Origin: Rhizobium mesosinicum
GTDB taxonomy: Bacteria; Pseudomonadota; Alphaproteobacteria; Rhizobiales; Rhizobiaceae
Assembly (NCBI RefSeq): GCF_019511345.1
Contig: NZ_JAEUAK010000016.1
Coordinates: forward strand, 62,001 to 126,000
Direction: 5' to 3'
Length of the DNA stretch: 64,000 bases
The notes beneath the pieces are model-generated. The model saw only the letters and a list, made by a program, of their open reading frames with translations. It was not told where the DNA came from and did no database searches. Position 1 is the stretch's first letter, and each line of letters begins with the position of its first letter. Made by a program: the position numbers and the translations under genes. Positions 52,333 through 60,072 of this stretch are shown here, piece after piece.

Positions 52333-54135
52333 ATGCCCAATGCTGCAGATATATTGATAGACACCCTGATCGATTGGGACGTCAAGGCCATCTTCGGCCT
52401 CCCCGGAGACGGCATTAACGGTGTGATGGAGGCGTTGCGCAAACGCCAGGACCAGATCCGGTTCATACAGGTTCGGCATGAGGAATCGGCAGCGTTCATG
52501 GCGAGCGCCTATGCGAAGTTCACCGGCAAGCTTGGCGTTTGCCTCGCAACATCAGGGCCGGGAGGCACTCATCTGCTGACGGGCCTTTATGACGCCAAGC
52601 TCGACCAGATGCCGGTGCTTGCGATTACCGGGACGCAGTTTCATGACCTGATCGAGACCTTTACGCAACAAGACGTCGACCTCACTCGGGTGTTCGACAA
52701 TGTCGCGATCTATAATGCGCATGTCAGTGACGCATCGCACATGGAAAACGTCGCCAGCCTCGCCTGCCGCTCAGCGCTCTCGCGCCGCGGCGTTGCGCAT
52801 CTTTCGATTGCCAACGACGTTCAGGAAATGGATTCGAAATCCCGTTCGAAACGGAACCGGCCAAAACATGTGCCGAATCGCTATTTTCAGGGCCGTCAGG
52901 TACCCGACGACACCGAGCTCGATCATGCCGCCAAGATCTTGAACGATGCCCGCAAAGTGGCGATCCTCGCCGGCCGGGGCGCCATTGGCGCGCAGGCGGA
53001 ACTACGCCAGGTTGCCGAATTGCTGGCTGCGCCGGTCGTCAAGGCCCTACTCGGCAAGACGGCTCTCGCCGACGATGATCCGCTGACCACAGGCGGCATC
53101 GGCATTCTGGGCACTGAACCGTCGCAAGCGGTTATGGAACAATGCGATGCCCTGCTGATCGTCGGTTCGTCGTTTCCTTACATCGAATATTACCCACGGC
53201 CCGAGGCCGCCCGCGGCGTTCAGATCGACAGCGACCCGCAGCGGGTGGGACTGCGCTTCCCCGTCGATGCCGGTCTTGTGGGGGATGCGAAAGAATCGCT
53301 TCGGCTCCTCAATAATAGGCTGACGAGAAAGACGGATCGGTCATTTCTCGAACAGGCGCAAAGGGCGATGTCCTCCTGGCGCCAAAAAATGAATACCATG
53401 GAGACGGATCAGAGCGCGCCGTTGAAGGCGCAGGCCGTGGTTCGAGCTTTTGGGCAGCGCATCACGGCGGATGGCGTCGTGGTAGCCGATTCCGGCCAGA
53501 ACACGGAGCTGGCGGCGCGGCATATAGACCTCGGCACTGAAAACCTGTTTGCTGTCTCCGGTGCCCTCGCCTCGATGGCCTCCGCCTTGCCTTATGCGAT
53601 CGCAGCCGGCGTCGCCGATCCAAAGCGGCCAATTTACGCAATCGTCGGCGATGGCGGCTTCGGCATGCAGCTCGGAGAGTTTTCGACGGCCGTGCGCCTC
53701 GGCCTTCCCCTGAAATTGCTGGTCATCTGCAACGGGATGCTCAATCAGATCGCGTGGGAGCAAATGATGTTTCTCGGAAATCCTCAATTTGCCTGCGAAC
53801 TGGCGCCGATCGATTTTGCCAAGGCGGCAGAAGCAATGGGAGGTCGTGGCTTTACGATCAGGCGGTTCGACGAGATAGAGCCAACGCTTGCAGACGCGTT
53901 TTCCGTGGCTGGCCCGGTCGTCATTCAGGCCCTCGTCGACCAATACGAGCCGTTGATGCCGCCGAAAATGCCAAAAGATTATGCCAGGAACTTCCGTGAT
54001 GCGCTTGCCGATACGCCGGGTCATCAAGCGATCGAGAAAAATCTGTCCCGCTCGCCGCTTCGCGAGATGATGGCTGCGGGAGAGGAGGAAAAGGACCTAT
54101 CGGAAACCACGACTGATCTCCCGGGCACCCCTTGA
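52333..54135 (+). CDS. ThDP-dependent enzyme (PoxB/acetolactate-synthase-like)
   Basis: A 600-residue thiamine-diphosphate enzyme with the usual three domains: N-terminal PYR domain with catalytic Glu50 (QVRHEESAAF) and TSGPGGTHLLTGL; a central FAD/TPP-M domain (ILAGRGAIGAQAEL); a C-terminal PP domain with GDGGFGMQLGEF and the cofactor Asn in VICNGMLNQ. It is closest in layout to pyruvate oxidase PoxB. A quinone-linked pyruvate oxidase would feed electrons to the oxidase encoded downstream; activity is inferred. The C-terminal Ser/Thr-rich tail (about 25 residues) is extra. Confidence 0.85.
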   Translation: MPNAADILIDTLIDWDVKAIFGLPGDGINGVMEALRKRQDQIRFIQVRHEESAAFMASAYAKFTGKLGVCLATSGPGGTHLLTGLYDAKLDQMPVLAITGTQFHDLIETFTQQDVDLTRVFDNVAIYNAHVSDASHMENVASLACRSALSRRGVAHLSIANDVQEMDSKSRSKRNRPKHVPNRYFQGRQVPDDTELDHAAKILNDARKVAILAGRGAIGAQAELRQVAELLAAPVVKALLGKTALADDDPLTTGGIGILGTEPSQAVMEQCDALLIVGSSFPYIEYYPRPEAARGVQIDSDPQRVGLRFPVDAGLVGDAKESLRLLNNRLTRKTDRSFLEQAQRAMSSWRQKMNTMETDQSAPLKAQAVVRAFGQRITADGVVVADSGQNTELAARHIDLGTENLFAVSGALASMASALPYAIAAGVADPKRPIYAIVGDGGFGMQLGEFSTAVRLGLPLKLLVICNGMLNQIAWEQMMFLGNPQFACELAPIDFAKAAEAMGGRGFTIRRFDEIEPTLADAFSVAGPVVIQALVDQYEPLMPPKMPKDYARNFRDALADTPGHQAIEKNLSRSPLREMMAAGEEEKDLSETTTDLPGTP

Positions 54136-54166
54136 ACTGCGAGGGGATGTGGTCAGGCGGAAGGAC

Positions 54167-55150
54167 ATGATGAGCAGCTCGTCCTCAATCGATGGCAATC
54201 TCGGCACCGCTCGTCTTCGCGTTCGAAACTTGCTTTCGTCGGCGCCGGTTTGGGTAATTGCAGGGGCTATCGGCTGCACGTTGATCGCCGTTCTTCTTTT
54301 CTTCTACTTCACTAAAGCCGATCCTCGCTTCAGTCCTCGGGATGCCGCGTTGACGGCAGGCGACGCTGCGAAAGGACAGCTGGTCTTTCTCGCCGCCGAC
54401 TGCTCTTCATGCCACGCCACGCCCGGCCAGCCGGACAAGTTGAATCTGGGCGGCGGCTTGGCGCTCGCCTCACCGTTCGGGACGTTCAGGCCGCCAAACA
54501 TTTCGCCCGATCCCGTGGATGGCATCGGGTCGTGGTCGGTCGCCGATCTTGCAAATGCGTTGATCAGCGGCGTCTCGCCTCGTGGCGAACATTACTATCC
54601 CGCCTTCCCCTATCCGAGCTACACCGGAATGTCGCTCGACGATGTAAGGGATCTTTACGCCTATCTGCGAACGCTGCCGCCGGTAGCCGGGCGGCCTCCG
54701 CCGCATGAACTGCCGTTGCTGTTCAGGTTGCGCCGGGCCTTGGCACTCTGGAAATTGCTGTTTTTTGATGAGGGCAAGTCCGAGGCAGTTATCAACGGCG
54801 ATACCACGCATGATCGCGGTGGCTATCTGGTCGAAACGCTCGGTCACTGCGCCGACTGTCATTCGACCCGCAACAAGCTGGGCGCAATCAAGCCTTCGAC
54901 GCGTTTTGCCGGAGGGCCTGACCCCGAAGGCACGGGCTATGTGCCCAATATCACCCCGAGCCGTATTGGCGGCTGGTCCGAGACGCAAATCGCCACCATG
55001 CTCAGCACCGGCGAAACGCCGGACCACGGCCGGGTCGGCTCATCGATGGCAGATGTCGTCGCCAATACGGCGCAGCTTCCTCAGGCTGACCGAGATGCGA
55101 TTGCATACTACGTCAAGTCGCTGCCGCCGCGGTCGACACCCCATCCTTAA
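54167..55150 (+). CDS. Membrane-anchored dihaem cytochrome c
   Basis: A 327-residue protein with one N-terminal membrane anchor (WVIAGAIGCTLIAVLLFFYF) and two haem-c sites, CSSCH and CADCH. The domains FLAADCSSCHATPGQPDKL and ETLGHCADCHSTRNKLGA, plus FGTFRPPNISPD and YVPNITPS repeats, resemble cytochrome subunits of alcohol/gluconate dehydrogenases (AdhB type, which has three haems; here two). AAGGA lies before the ATG at 54167. It follows the ThDP enzyme by 31 bp, perhaps as its electron acceptor. Confidence 0.88.
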   Translation: MMSSSSSIDGNLGTARLRVRNLLSSAPVWVIAGAIGCTLIAVLLFFYFTKADPRFSPRDAALTAGDAAKGQLVFLAADCSSCHATPGQPDKLNLGGGLALASPFGTFRPPNISPDPVDGIGSWSVADLANALISGVSPRGEHYYPAFPYPSYTGMSLDDVRDLYAYLRTLPPVAGRPPPHELPLLFRLRRALALWKLLFFDEGKSEAVINGDTTHDRGGYLVETLGHCADCHSTRNKLGAIKPSTRFAGGPDPEGTGYVPNITPSRIGGWSETQIATMLSTGETPDHGRVGSSMADVVANTAQLPQADRDAIAYYVKSLPPRSTPHP

Positions 55151-55151
55151 C

Positions 55152-55571
55152 TTACTGCGCGTAGAGATAAGCAGCCAGATCCCTTGCCTCGGCTTCAGAA
55201 ATCCCGGTTGCAGGCATTGCGGAGTTCGCGGAGAAGCGCTGCGGGAGAACGATCCACTGCACGAGATTTTCTGGCGTGTTGCTGGCGACGCCGCCGATAT
55301 AGATGCGTTGCCGCAGATCGGCCAACGGCCCGCCAACCTTCCCATCCGCGCCCGCAATGCCTGGAATGACATGGCACCCCCCGCATCCGTAGCGACGAAA
55401 GATCGCGGGTGCCCGAGACGGATCGCCTGACGTCATCGTGATCGCCACCGCCTGACGTCTCTCTCTGTCTCTAAGACGATCGGCCGCGAAACCAATAAAG
55501 GTCAAGGTCAGAGCCAGAGCGAGGGCGGTCAGGGCATAGTTAAAGCGAGTGAAAGCGATTTGCACGCACAC
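55152..55571 (-). CDS. Small mono-haem cytochrome c
   Basis: A 139-residue protein with an N-terminal signal/anchor (LTALALALTLTFIGFAA) and one haem site, CGGCH in RRYGCGGCHVIPG. A Met ligand is probable in FSANSAMPATG. It is the last gene of the oxidase operon on the minus strand, convergent with the dihaem cytochrome gene (1 bp apart). It likely donates electrons to the caa3-type oxidase. Confidence 0.88.
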   Translation of the reverse strand: MCVQIAFTRFNYALTALALALTLTFIGFAADRLRDRERRQAVAITMTSGDPSRAPAIFRRYGCGGCHVIPGIAGADGKVGGPLADLRQRIYIGGVASNTPENLVQWIVLPQRFSANSAMPATGISEAEARDLAAYLYAQ

Positions 55572-55646
55572 CTCCTCTGCTTTCCGCGCCGATCGATAAT
55601 ATCGAGATGTCTGACGCCGGTCTTGCCGCGCTGGTGATAGGAGTGA

Positions 55647-55958
55647 TCAGCGCTGACATGGGCTCAGCAGCACCGTTGCCGCTCCTTGAAGAAATAGAGC
55701 GAAGGCAAAGCCAAATCCGCACAGTACCCCGAGCTTGCTGACGAAAAGCGTACTGCGAGAGGTCGCTGACAGATGGCCCCGCCATGAAATCACCGCGCCG
55801 GCGACAGCGAGAGTGGTCGCGAGGAAGGCCACGAATACCATCCAAGCGGTTCCCCTGTCGCAATCAGTGTGGGGGAGCATCTGCCCGAGCTGGCTGCTCA
55901 CCGCCCAGGCAGCCGGCGATAGGGTCAATCCGGAAGTTCTTGCTATAGCGACACTCAT
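55647..55958 (-). CDS. Small membrane protein of the oxidase operon
   Basis: A 103-residue protein with two membrane segments (AWMVFVAFLATTLAVAGAVI and LGVLCGFGFAFALFLQGAAT). The start at 55958 overlaps the subunit III stop by ATGA. It might be a subunit IV-like piece of the oxidase. No family recognised by eye. Confidence 0.7.
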   Translation of the reverse strand: MSVAIARTSGLTLSPAAWAVSSQLGQMLPHTDCDRGTAWMVFVAFLATTLAVAGAVISWRGHLSATSRSTLFVSKLGVLCGFGFAFALFLQGAATVLLSPCQR

Positions 55959-56557
55959 TGTCGGGGCACCCAATAGATGCAGATATAGAGTGGAAGCCAG
56001 GTGATGACCACAAAGTTCCAATAAAGCGCGTTGTCCTGAACGTCGCCGTAGCGACGCGCATTGTCGCCGTGGCGGGTAAACATCAGGCATGTCAGCACCA
56101 GCGTGTCGATCAGATCGGTGAGGATATGCGTTGTATGCAGCCCAAGCAGGGTCCAGACGATCGAACCATAGGCATTGTCGTCCCAGCTCACGTGTAGGGC
56201 GGGAAATTCGAACGCGCGCAGAGCCAACGGAGCGATACCGAAGAGTGACATCACTACCAGACCAATCTGCACTTTCCTCAATTGCTTCTGCTCAGCCCAT
56301 CGCGACACCATGACGTTTGGGATGACGCTGGCGAGCAGCAGTCCCGTCAGGAGCGTACCGGGAAGCAAGTCCGGAGGCGGCGCGTCGATCGGCCATTGCG
56401 GCGCCAGGCTCATCAGATAGAAATAGACCGCAATGGCCAAACCGAACCCTGATCCTTCGATCAGCATGAAGGCCCCCGTCGCCCACCAGGTCGGCGAGGC
56501 AGAGCCCATCCCGTGTAACGGCAATCTCGAAACGTCGAGCACGATTCGATCCCTCAC
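55955..56557 (-). CDS. Haem-copper oxidase subunit III
   Basis: A 200-residue membrane protein, shorter than seven-helix CtaE (about 260), matching the five-helix type common in caa3 oxidases. WWATGAFMLIEGSGFGLAIAVYFYL and LLGLHTTHILTDLIDTLVL contain the conserved Glu and His. The C-terminal ALYWNFVVITWLPLYICIYWVPR is subunit III-like. It overlaps the subunit I gene (ATGA). Confidence 0.88.
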   Translation of the reverse strand: MRDRIVLDVSRLPLHGMGSASPTWWATGAFMLIEGSGFGLAIAVYFYLMSLAPQWPIDAPPPDLLPGTLLTGLLLASVIPNVMVSRWAEQKQLRKVQIGLVVMSLFGIAPLALRAFEFPALHVSWDDNAYGSIVWTLLGLHTTHILTDLIDTLVLTCLMFTRHGDNARRYGDVQDNALYWNFVVITWLPLYICIYWVPRQ

Positions 56558-58467
56558 GATTCATCCTCCGCACTGCCTTTGGGCCAGAACCATGCGATGA
56601 GCGTGATCGCGATCGGGATGGAACCCCAGACGACGGCCCAAGGTGAGAACATCGACCAGATCAGCATGATTGAGGTCGCAATGGCCGCCCAGAAAGGCCA
56701 GACGCTATCGGCTGGCGACGACTCGCGCGCTTCCGGCAGCGCTTCAACAACGCTGGTCACCAACAGCTCGCGGCGATCGGTTCTCAGCCCGCTCGCAACC
56801 GCGAACTCACCATTCTCCGGCGACGGCAATTCCCGCGCGTCAACAACGGGAATCCGTCGGAAATTATAAGAGGGAGGTGGCGACGATGTCGTCCATTCCA
56901 GGGTCGTTGCGTTCCATGGATTAGGACCGGCGGGTGCTCCATAGCGCCAGCTGCGGAACGCGTCGATGAAGAAAATAAGAAAGCCAAGAGCCAGGACGAG
57001 CGAGCTCAGACTGACGAAGAGGTTCAAACTACCCCATGGCAGCTCGGGCTGGTATGTGTAGACGCGGCGCGGCATGCCCACCAAGCCAAGGATATGCATT
57101 GGAAAAAACGTCAGGTGAAAACCGATAAAGATCAGCCAGAAGGCCCGGCGGCCCAGCCGTTCGCTCATCATCCTGCCGGTCATCTTGGGAAACCAGTAAT
57201 AGATGGCGCCAATCAGCGGGAAGACAGCACCGCCGATCAGAACGTAGTGAAAATGTGCGACGACAAAATAGGTGTCGTGCACCTGGGTATCGAAGGGTAC
57301 CGATGCGACCATGACGCCGGTGAGGCCGCCGATGACGAATGTGACGATGAAGCCAATAACGAACAGGAACGGCGTTCGAAAGACCGGTCGTCCCGCCCAC
57401 ATGGTTGCCAGCCAGCAGAAAATCTGAATGCCAGCCGGGATGGAGATGGCCATGCTGGAGGCGGTGAAGAAACTCTCTCCCAGTCGAGGCAATCCGACTG
57501 TGAACATGTGATGCACCCAGAGCCCGAACGATAGAATTCCGGTCGTAATCAGCGCCATCACCATGAGCACGTAACCGAAAAGCGGGCGCCCAACGAAAGC
57601 AGGCAATATAGTCGACACCATCCCGACGGCCGGAACAAAAATGATATACACTTCGGGATGACCAAAAAACCAGAACAAGTGCTGCCACAGCAGCGCGTCG
57701 CCTCCCTCTGCCGGATTATAGAACTGCGTACCGACCAATCGGTCGAGGATCAGCGTTGAACTGGCGAACATGATCGCCGGCATGGCCATGATGACGAGAA
57801 ACGACATGACGAGCATCGCCCAGACCAGCACGGGAACCTTATCCAAAGACATGCCCGGCGCCCGTTGCTTGAAGACGGTGACCACGATTTCGACCGCGAC
57901 GGCGAGCGCCGAGAGTTCGGTGAAGGTGATCATCTGCGCCCAGATATCGGCGCGTTTGCCGGAGCCATATTCGGGTCCCGACAGCGGCACGTAGGCAAAC
58001 CATCCGACGTCGGGGGCTGTGTCGAGGGCAAAGGATAGCCAGAGCAGGATGCCTCCGAAGAGGAATATCCAATAAGAAAAGGCATTCAGTCTCGGAAAGG
58101 CAATGTTGCGGGTGCCGACCAGGAGGGGGACGAAATAAACGCCCATGGCCTCCATCACCGGAACGGCGAAGAGGAACATCATGTTCGACCCGTGCATGGT
58201 GAAAATCTGGTTGTACCGGTCGGGGCCGATGAATCGGGCTTCCGGCTCTGCCAGCTGCAGGCGCATGGCAAGCGCAAGCATTCCGCCTAGGATGAGAAAG
58301 ACGAACGCCGTCACGACATACCGTTTTGCGATAATCTTGTGGTCGACGGTCGCAATGGCGCCCCAAAAACCCGGGCGCGAGCCCCAGGTGACGGAGAGCT
58401 GGCGCTCGACCTCGGCATCGGCGAGTCCGAGATCTGTCACAGTAGCAGAGGCTTGATCCTGCGTCAT
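56554..58467 (-). CDS. ctaD: Cytochrome c oxidase subunit I (caa3/aa3-type)
   Basis: Catalytic subunit of 637 residues with 12-14 membrane segments. Haem a ligand His92 (FTMHGSNM), CuB/cross-link motif His270-Pro-Glu272-Val-Tyr274 (FFGHPEVYII), CuB pair His319-His320 (LWVHHMF), and His405/His407 (VVAHFHYVL) are intact, so it is an E286-type A1 oxidase. The D-channel entry Asp (GAPDMAFPR in aa3 enzymes) is Asn121 here (GTRNIAFPR). An extra C-terminal region of about 100 residues ends in two more hydrophobic segments. The start at 58467 overlaps subunit II. Confidence 0.95.
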   Translation of the reverse strand: MTQDQASATVTDLGLADAEVERQLSVTWGSRPGFWGAIATVDHKIIAKRYVVTAFVFLILGGMLALAMRLQLAEPEARFIGPDRYNQIFTMHGSNMMFLFAVPVMEAMGVYFVPLLVGTRNIAFPRLNAFSYWIFLFGGILLWLSFALDTAPDVGWFAYVPLSGPEYGSGKRADIWAQMITFTELSALAVAVEIVVTVFKQRAPGMSLDKVPVLVWAMLVMSFLVIMAMPAIMFASSTLILDRLVGTQFYNPAEGGDALLWQHLFWFFGHPEVYIIFVPAVGMVSTILPAFVGRPLFGYVLMVMALITTGILSFGLWVHHMFTVGLPRLGESFFTASSMAISIPAGIQIFCWLATMWAGRPVFRTPFLFVIGFIVTFVIGGLTGVMVASVPFDTQVHDTYFVVAHFHYVLIGGAVFPLIGAIYYWFPKMTGRMMSERLGRRAFWLIFIGFHLTFFPMHILGLVGMPRRVYTYQPELPWGSLNLFVSLSSLVLALGFLIFFIDAFRSWRYGAPAGPNPWNATTLEWTTSSPPPSYNFRRIPVVDARELPSPENGEFAVASGLRTDRRELLVTSVVEALPEARESSPADSVWPFWAAIATSIMLIWSMFSPWAVVWGSIPIAITLIAWFWPKGSAEDES

Positions 58468-59450
58468 CGGAGGCTTTCCATATAGGCAGAAAGCTGCCGC
58501 AACTCGTCGGCCGTCAACGGCACGACCGGCATGTTGTTGCCAGGCTTTAACGTTTGGGGATCGGCTATCCAGGCGGCAAGCGAGCCGCGGGTGGTTTCGA
58601 GCAAGCCGGCTGCGATCGTGCGGCGGCTTCCGACATGGGTGAGATCGGGTCCGGTCGATCCCGATGCCGGCGTCCCGCGTATCGTATGACAGGCTGCGCA
58701 TGGCTTTGCCAGGAAAACGGCCTGGCCGGCGATGGCCTCGGCTCCGCTCGGCGATGCTCCGTCAAGCCGCTGCATGGTCGACCAATGCTGATAGTCGGCA
58801 TCGTCTTCGGCGATGACGACGAAGGCCATATGGCTGTGCTGGAGGCCACAGAACTCGGCGCATTGGCCGCGATAGACGCCCGGCTTTTCGGCCCGTAAGG
58901 TCAAAATATTCTCTCGCCCCGGAATGAGGTCCAGCTTACCCGCAAGGCTCGGCACCCAGAAAGAATGAATGACATCGCCAGCCTGAAGGTGAAGACGGAC
59001 AGTTCTGCCCACTGGAATATGAAGCTCGTTAGCCGTCTGAAACATCTGCCTTTGATCCTGATCGGCATAGATGAACTGCCACCACCACTGCTGAGCGCGA
59101 ACGGTTATCGTGAGATCGGCGGTTCCATCGCTATTCAGGGCACGCGTCGTATAGAAGCTCGCTATGGTCAGGACGGCGACGACGAAAGCGGTAGCTGCGG
59201 TGGCGATTGCCACAACAGCCATTATCCGCCGCTCTGATCGAGAATCCAGGACTGGTTGGCGCTGACGGCGTAGCAGCGCGAATGCCATGAAAAGAACGAC
59301 CGCGAGCCAGATGAGGATTGCGACCAGGACGATGAAAACGATCAGATCTTTCAGTGCGATGGCAGCCTGACCGTATGCGCCGAGAACCGATTGGGGACCG
59401 CTGCATCCGGAAAGCAGGAGCAGGAGCGCAGACAGAGAGCGGCTCTTCAC
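58464..59450 (-). CDS. ctaC: Cytochrome c oxidase subunit II with C-terminal cytochrome c domain
   Basis: A 328-residue lipoprotein subunit. Lipobox LLLLSGCSG, two membrane helices, then the CuA domain (DVIHSFWVPSLAGKLDLIPG and GQCAEFCGLQHSHM give His, two Cys, His, Met). A fused haem-c domain follows (KPCAACHTIRG) with Met ligand near NNMPVVPL, which makes this a caa3-type subunit. It overlaps both flanking genes by ATGA. Electrons enter through the fused haem. Confidence 0.94.
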   Translation of the reverse strand: MKSRSLSALLLLLSGCSGPQSVLGAYGQAAIALKDLIVFIVLVAILIWLAVVLFMAFALLRRQRQPVLDSRSERRIMAVVAIATAATAFVVAVLTIASFYTTRALNSDGTADLTITVRAQQWWWQFIYADQDQRQMFQTANELHIPVGRTVRLHLQAGDVIHSFWVPSLAGKLDLIPGRENILTLRAEKPGVYRGQCAEFCGLQHSHMAFVVIAEDDADYQHWSTMQRLDGASPSGAEAIAGQAVFLAKPCAACHTIRGTPASGSTGPDLTHVGSRRTIAAGLLETTRGSLAAWIADPQTLKPGNNMPVVPLTADELRQLSAYMESLR

Positions 59451-60052
59451 GGCGATGGCCCTTGGTCAGGTTTCAAGACAGACGGACCCTGTTCGAAAAA
59501 AATCGCAGCCGGTGCGCGGTTTTCGGCGGGGCGCGTGTAACGGTCGTCGCTACGGCCTGGTGCAACGGAGCTGGCGGTATAAGATCCGACCGCCTTGACG
59601 TAACCGGCGAGCTGCCAAATCTGATCGATCGTCATCTTGTTCTTGAAGGCCGGCATCCCATGCGGCCGGCCGTCGCGGATGGAGGCGACGATTGAAACCA
59701 TGGAAGGACCATAAAGCCACCACCCGTCGAGAAAGGATGGACCAGTTCCGCCTCTGCCGTCGCCGTGGCAGGAGGAGCAGCCGAACCAGGCATAGAGCCG
59801 CTTGCCTTGGCTAAGATCGTAGCCGGTGGTCTCGTATGGTTTGTTGAGAGCAAAGTATACTTCTGCCGGCGTGCCTCCGATTCCGTTGGCCATCAACCGT
59901 ATTCCTCCGAGCGCATCCGCTACAGGTGGATCGATGCGGTATTGCCTTGGCTCACGCAGCCAACCGACCGCAGCAGCCAGGCACATGGCAAGGATCATAA
60001 CAACAATGCCCGAACCCCAGCCAAGACTCCGCTTCAAGATCTTTTCCGGCAT
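59447..60052 (-). CDS. Membrane-anchored mono-haem cytochrome c
   Basis: A 201-residue protein: N-terminal anchor (GSGIVVMILAMCLAAAVGWL) and one haem-c domain (WFGCSSCHGDGRGGTG) with a likely Met ligand (RPHGMPAFKNKMT). I start it at the ATG 60052; a GTG at 60076 overlapping the oxidoreductase stop is possible. First cytochrome of the operon after the molybdopterin enzyme, so a link between the two is conceivable. Confidence 0.85.
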   Translation of the reverse strand: MPEKILKRSLGWGSGIVVMILAMCLAAAVGWLREPRQYRIDPPVADALGGIRLMANGIGGTPAEVYFALNKPYETTGYDLSQGKRLYAWFGCSSCHGDGRGGTGPSFLDGWWLYGPSMVSIVASIRDGRPHGMPAFKNKMTIDQIWQLAGYVKAVGSYTASSVAPGRSDDRYTRPAENRAPAAIFFEQGPSVLKPDQGPSP

Positions 60053-60072
60053 CGCCTGATCCCCTGCGCCAC

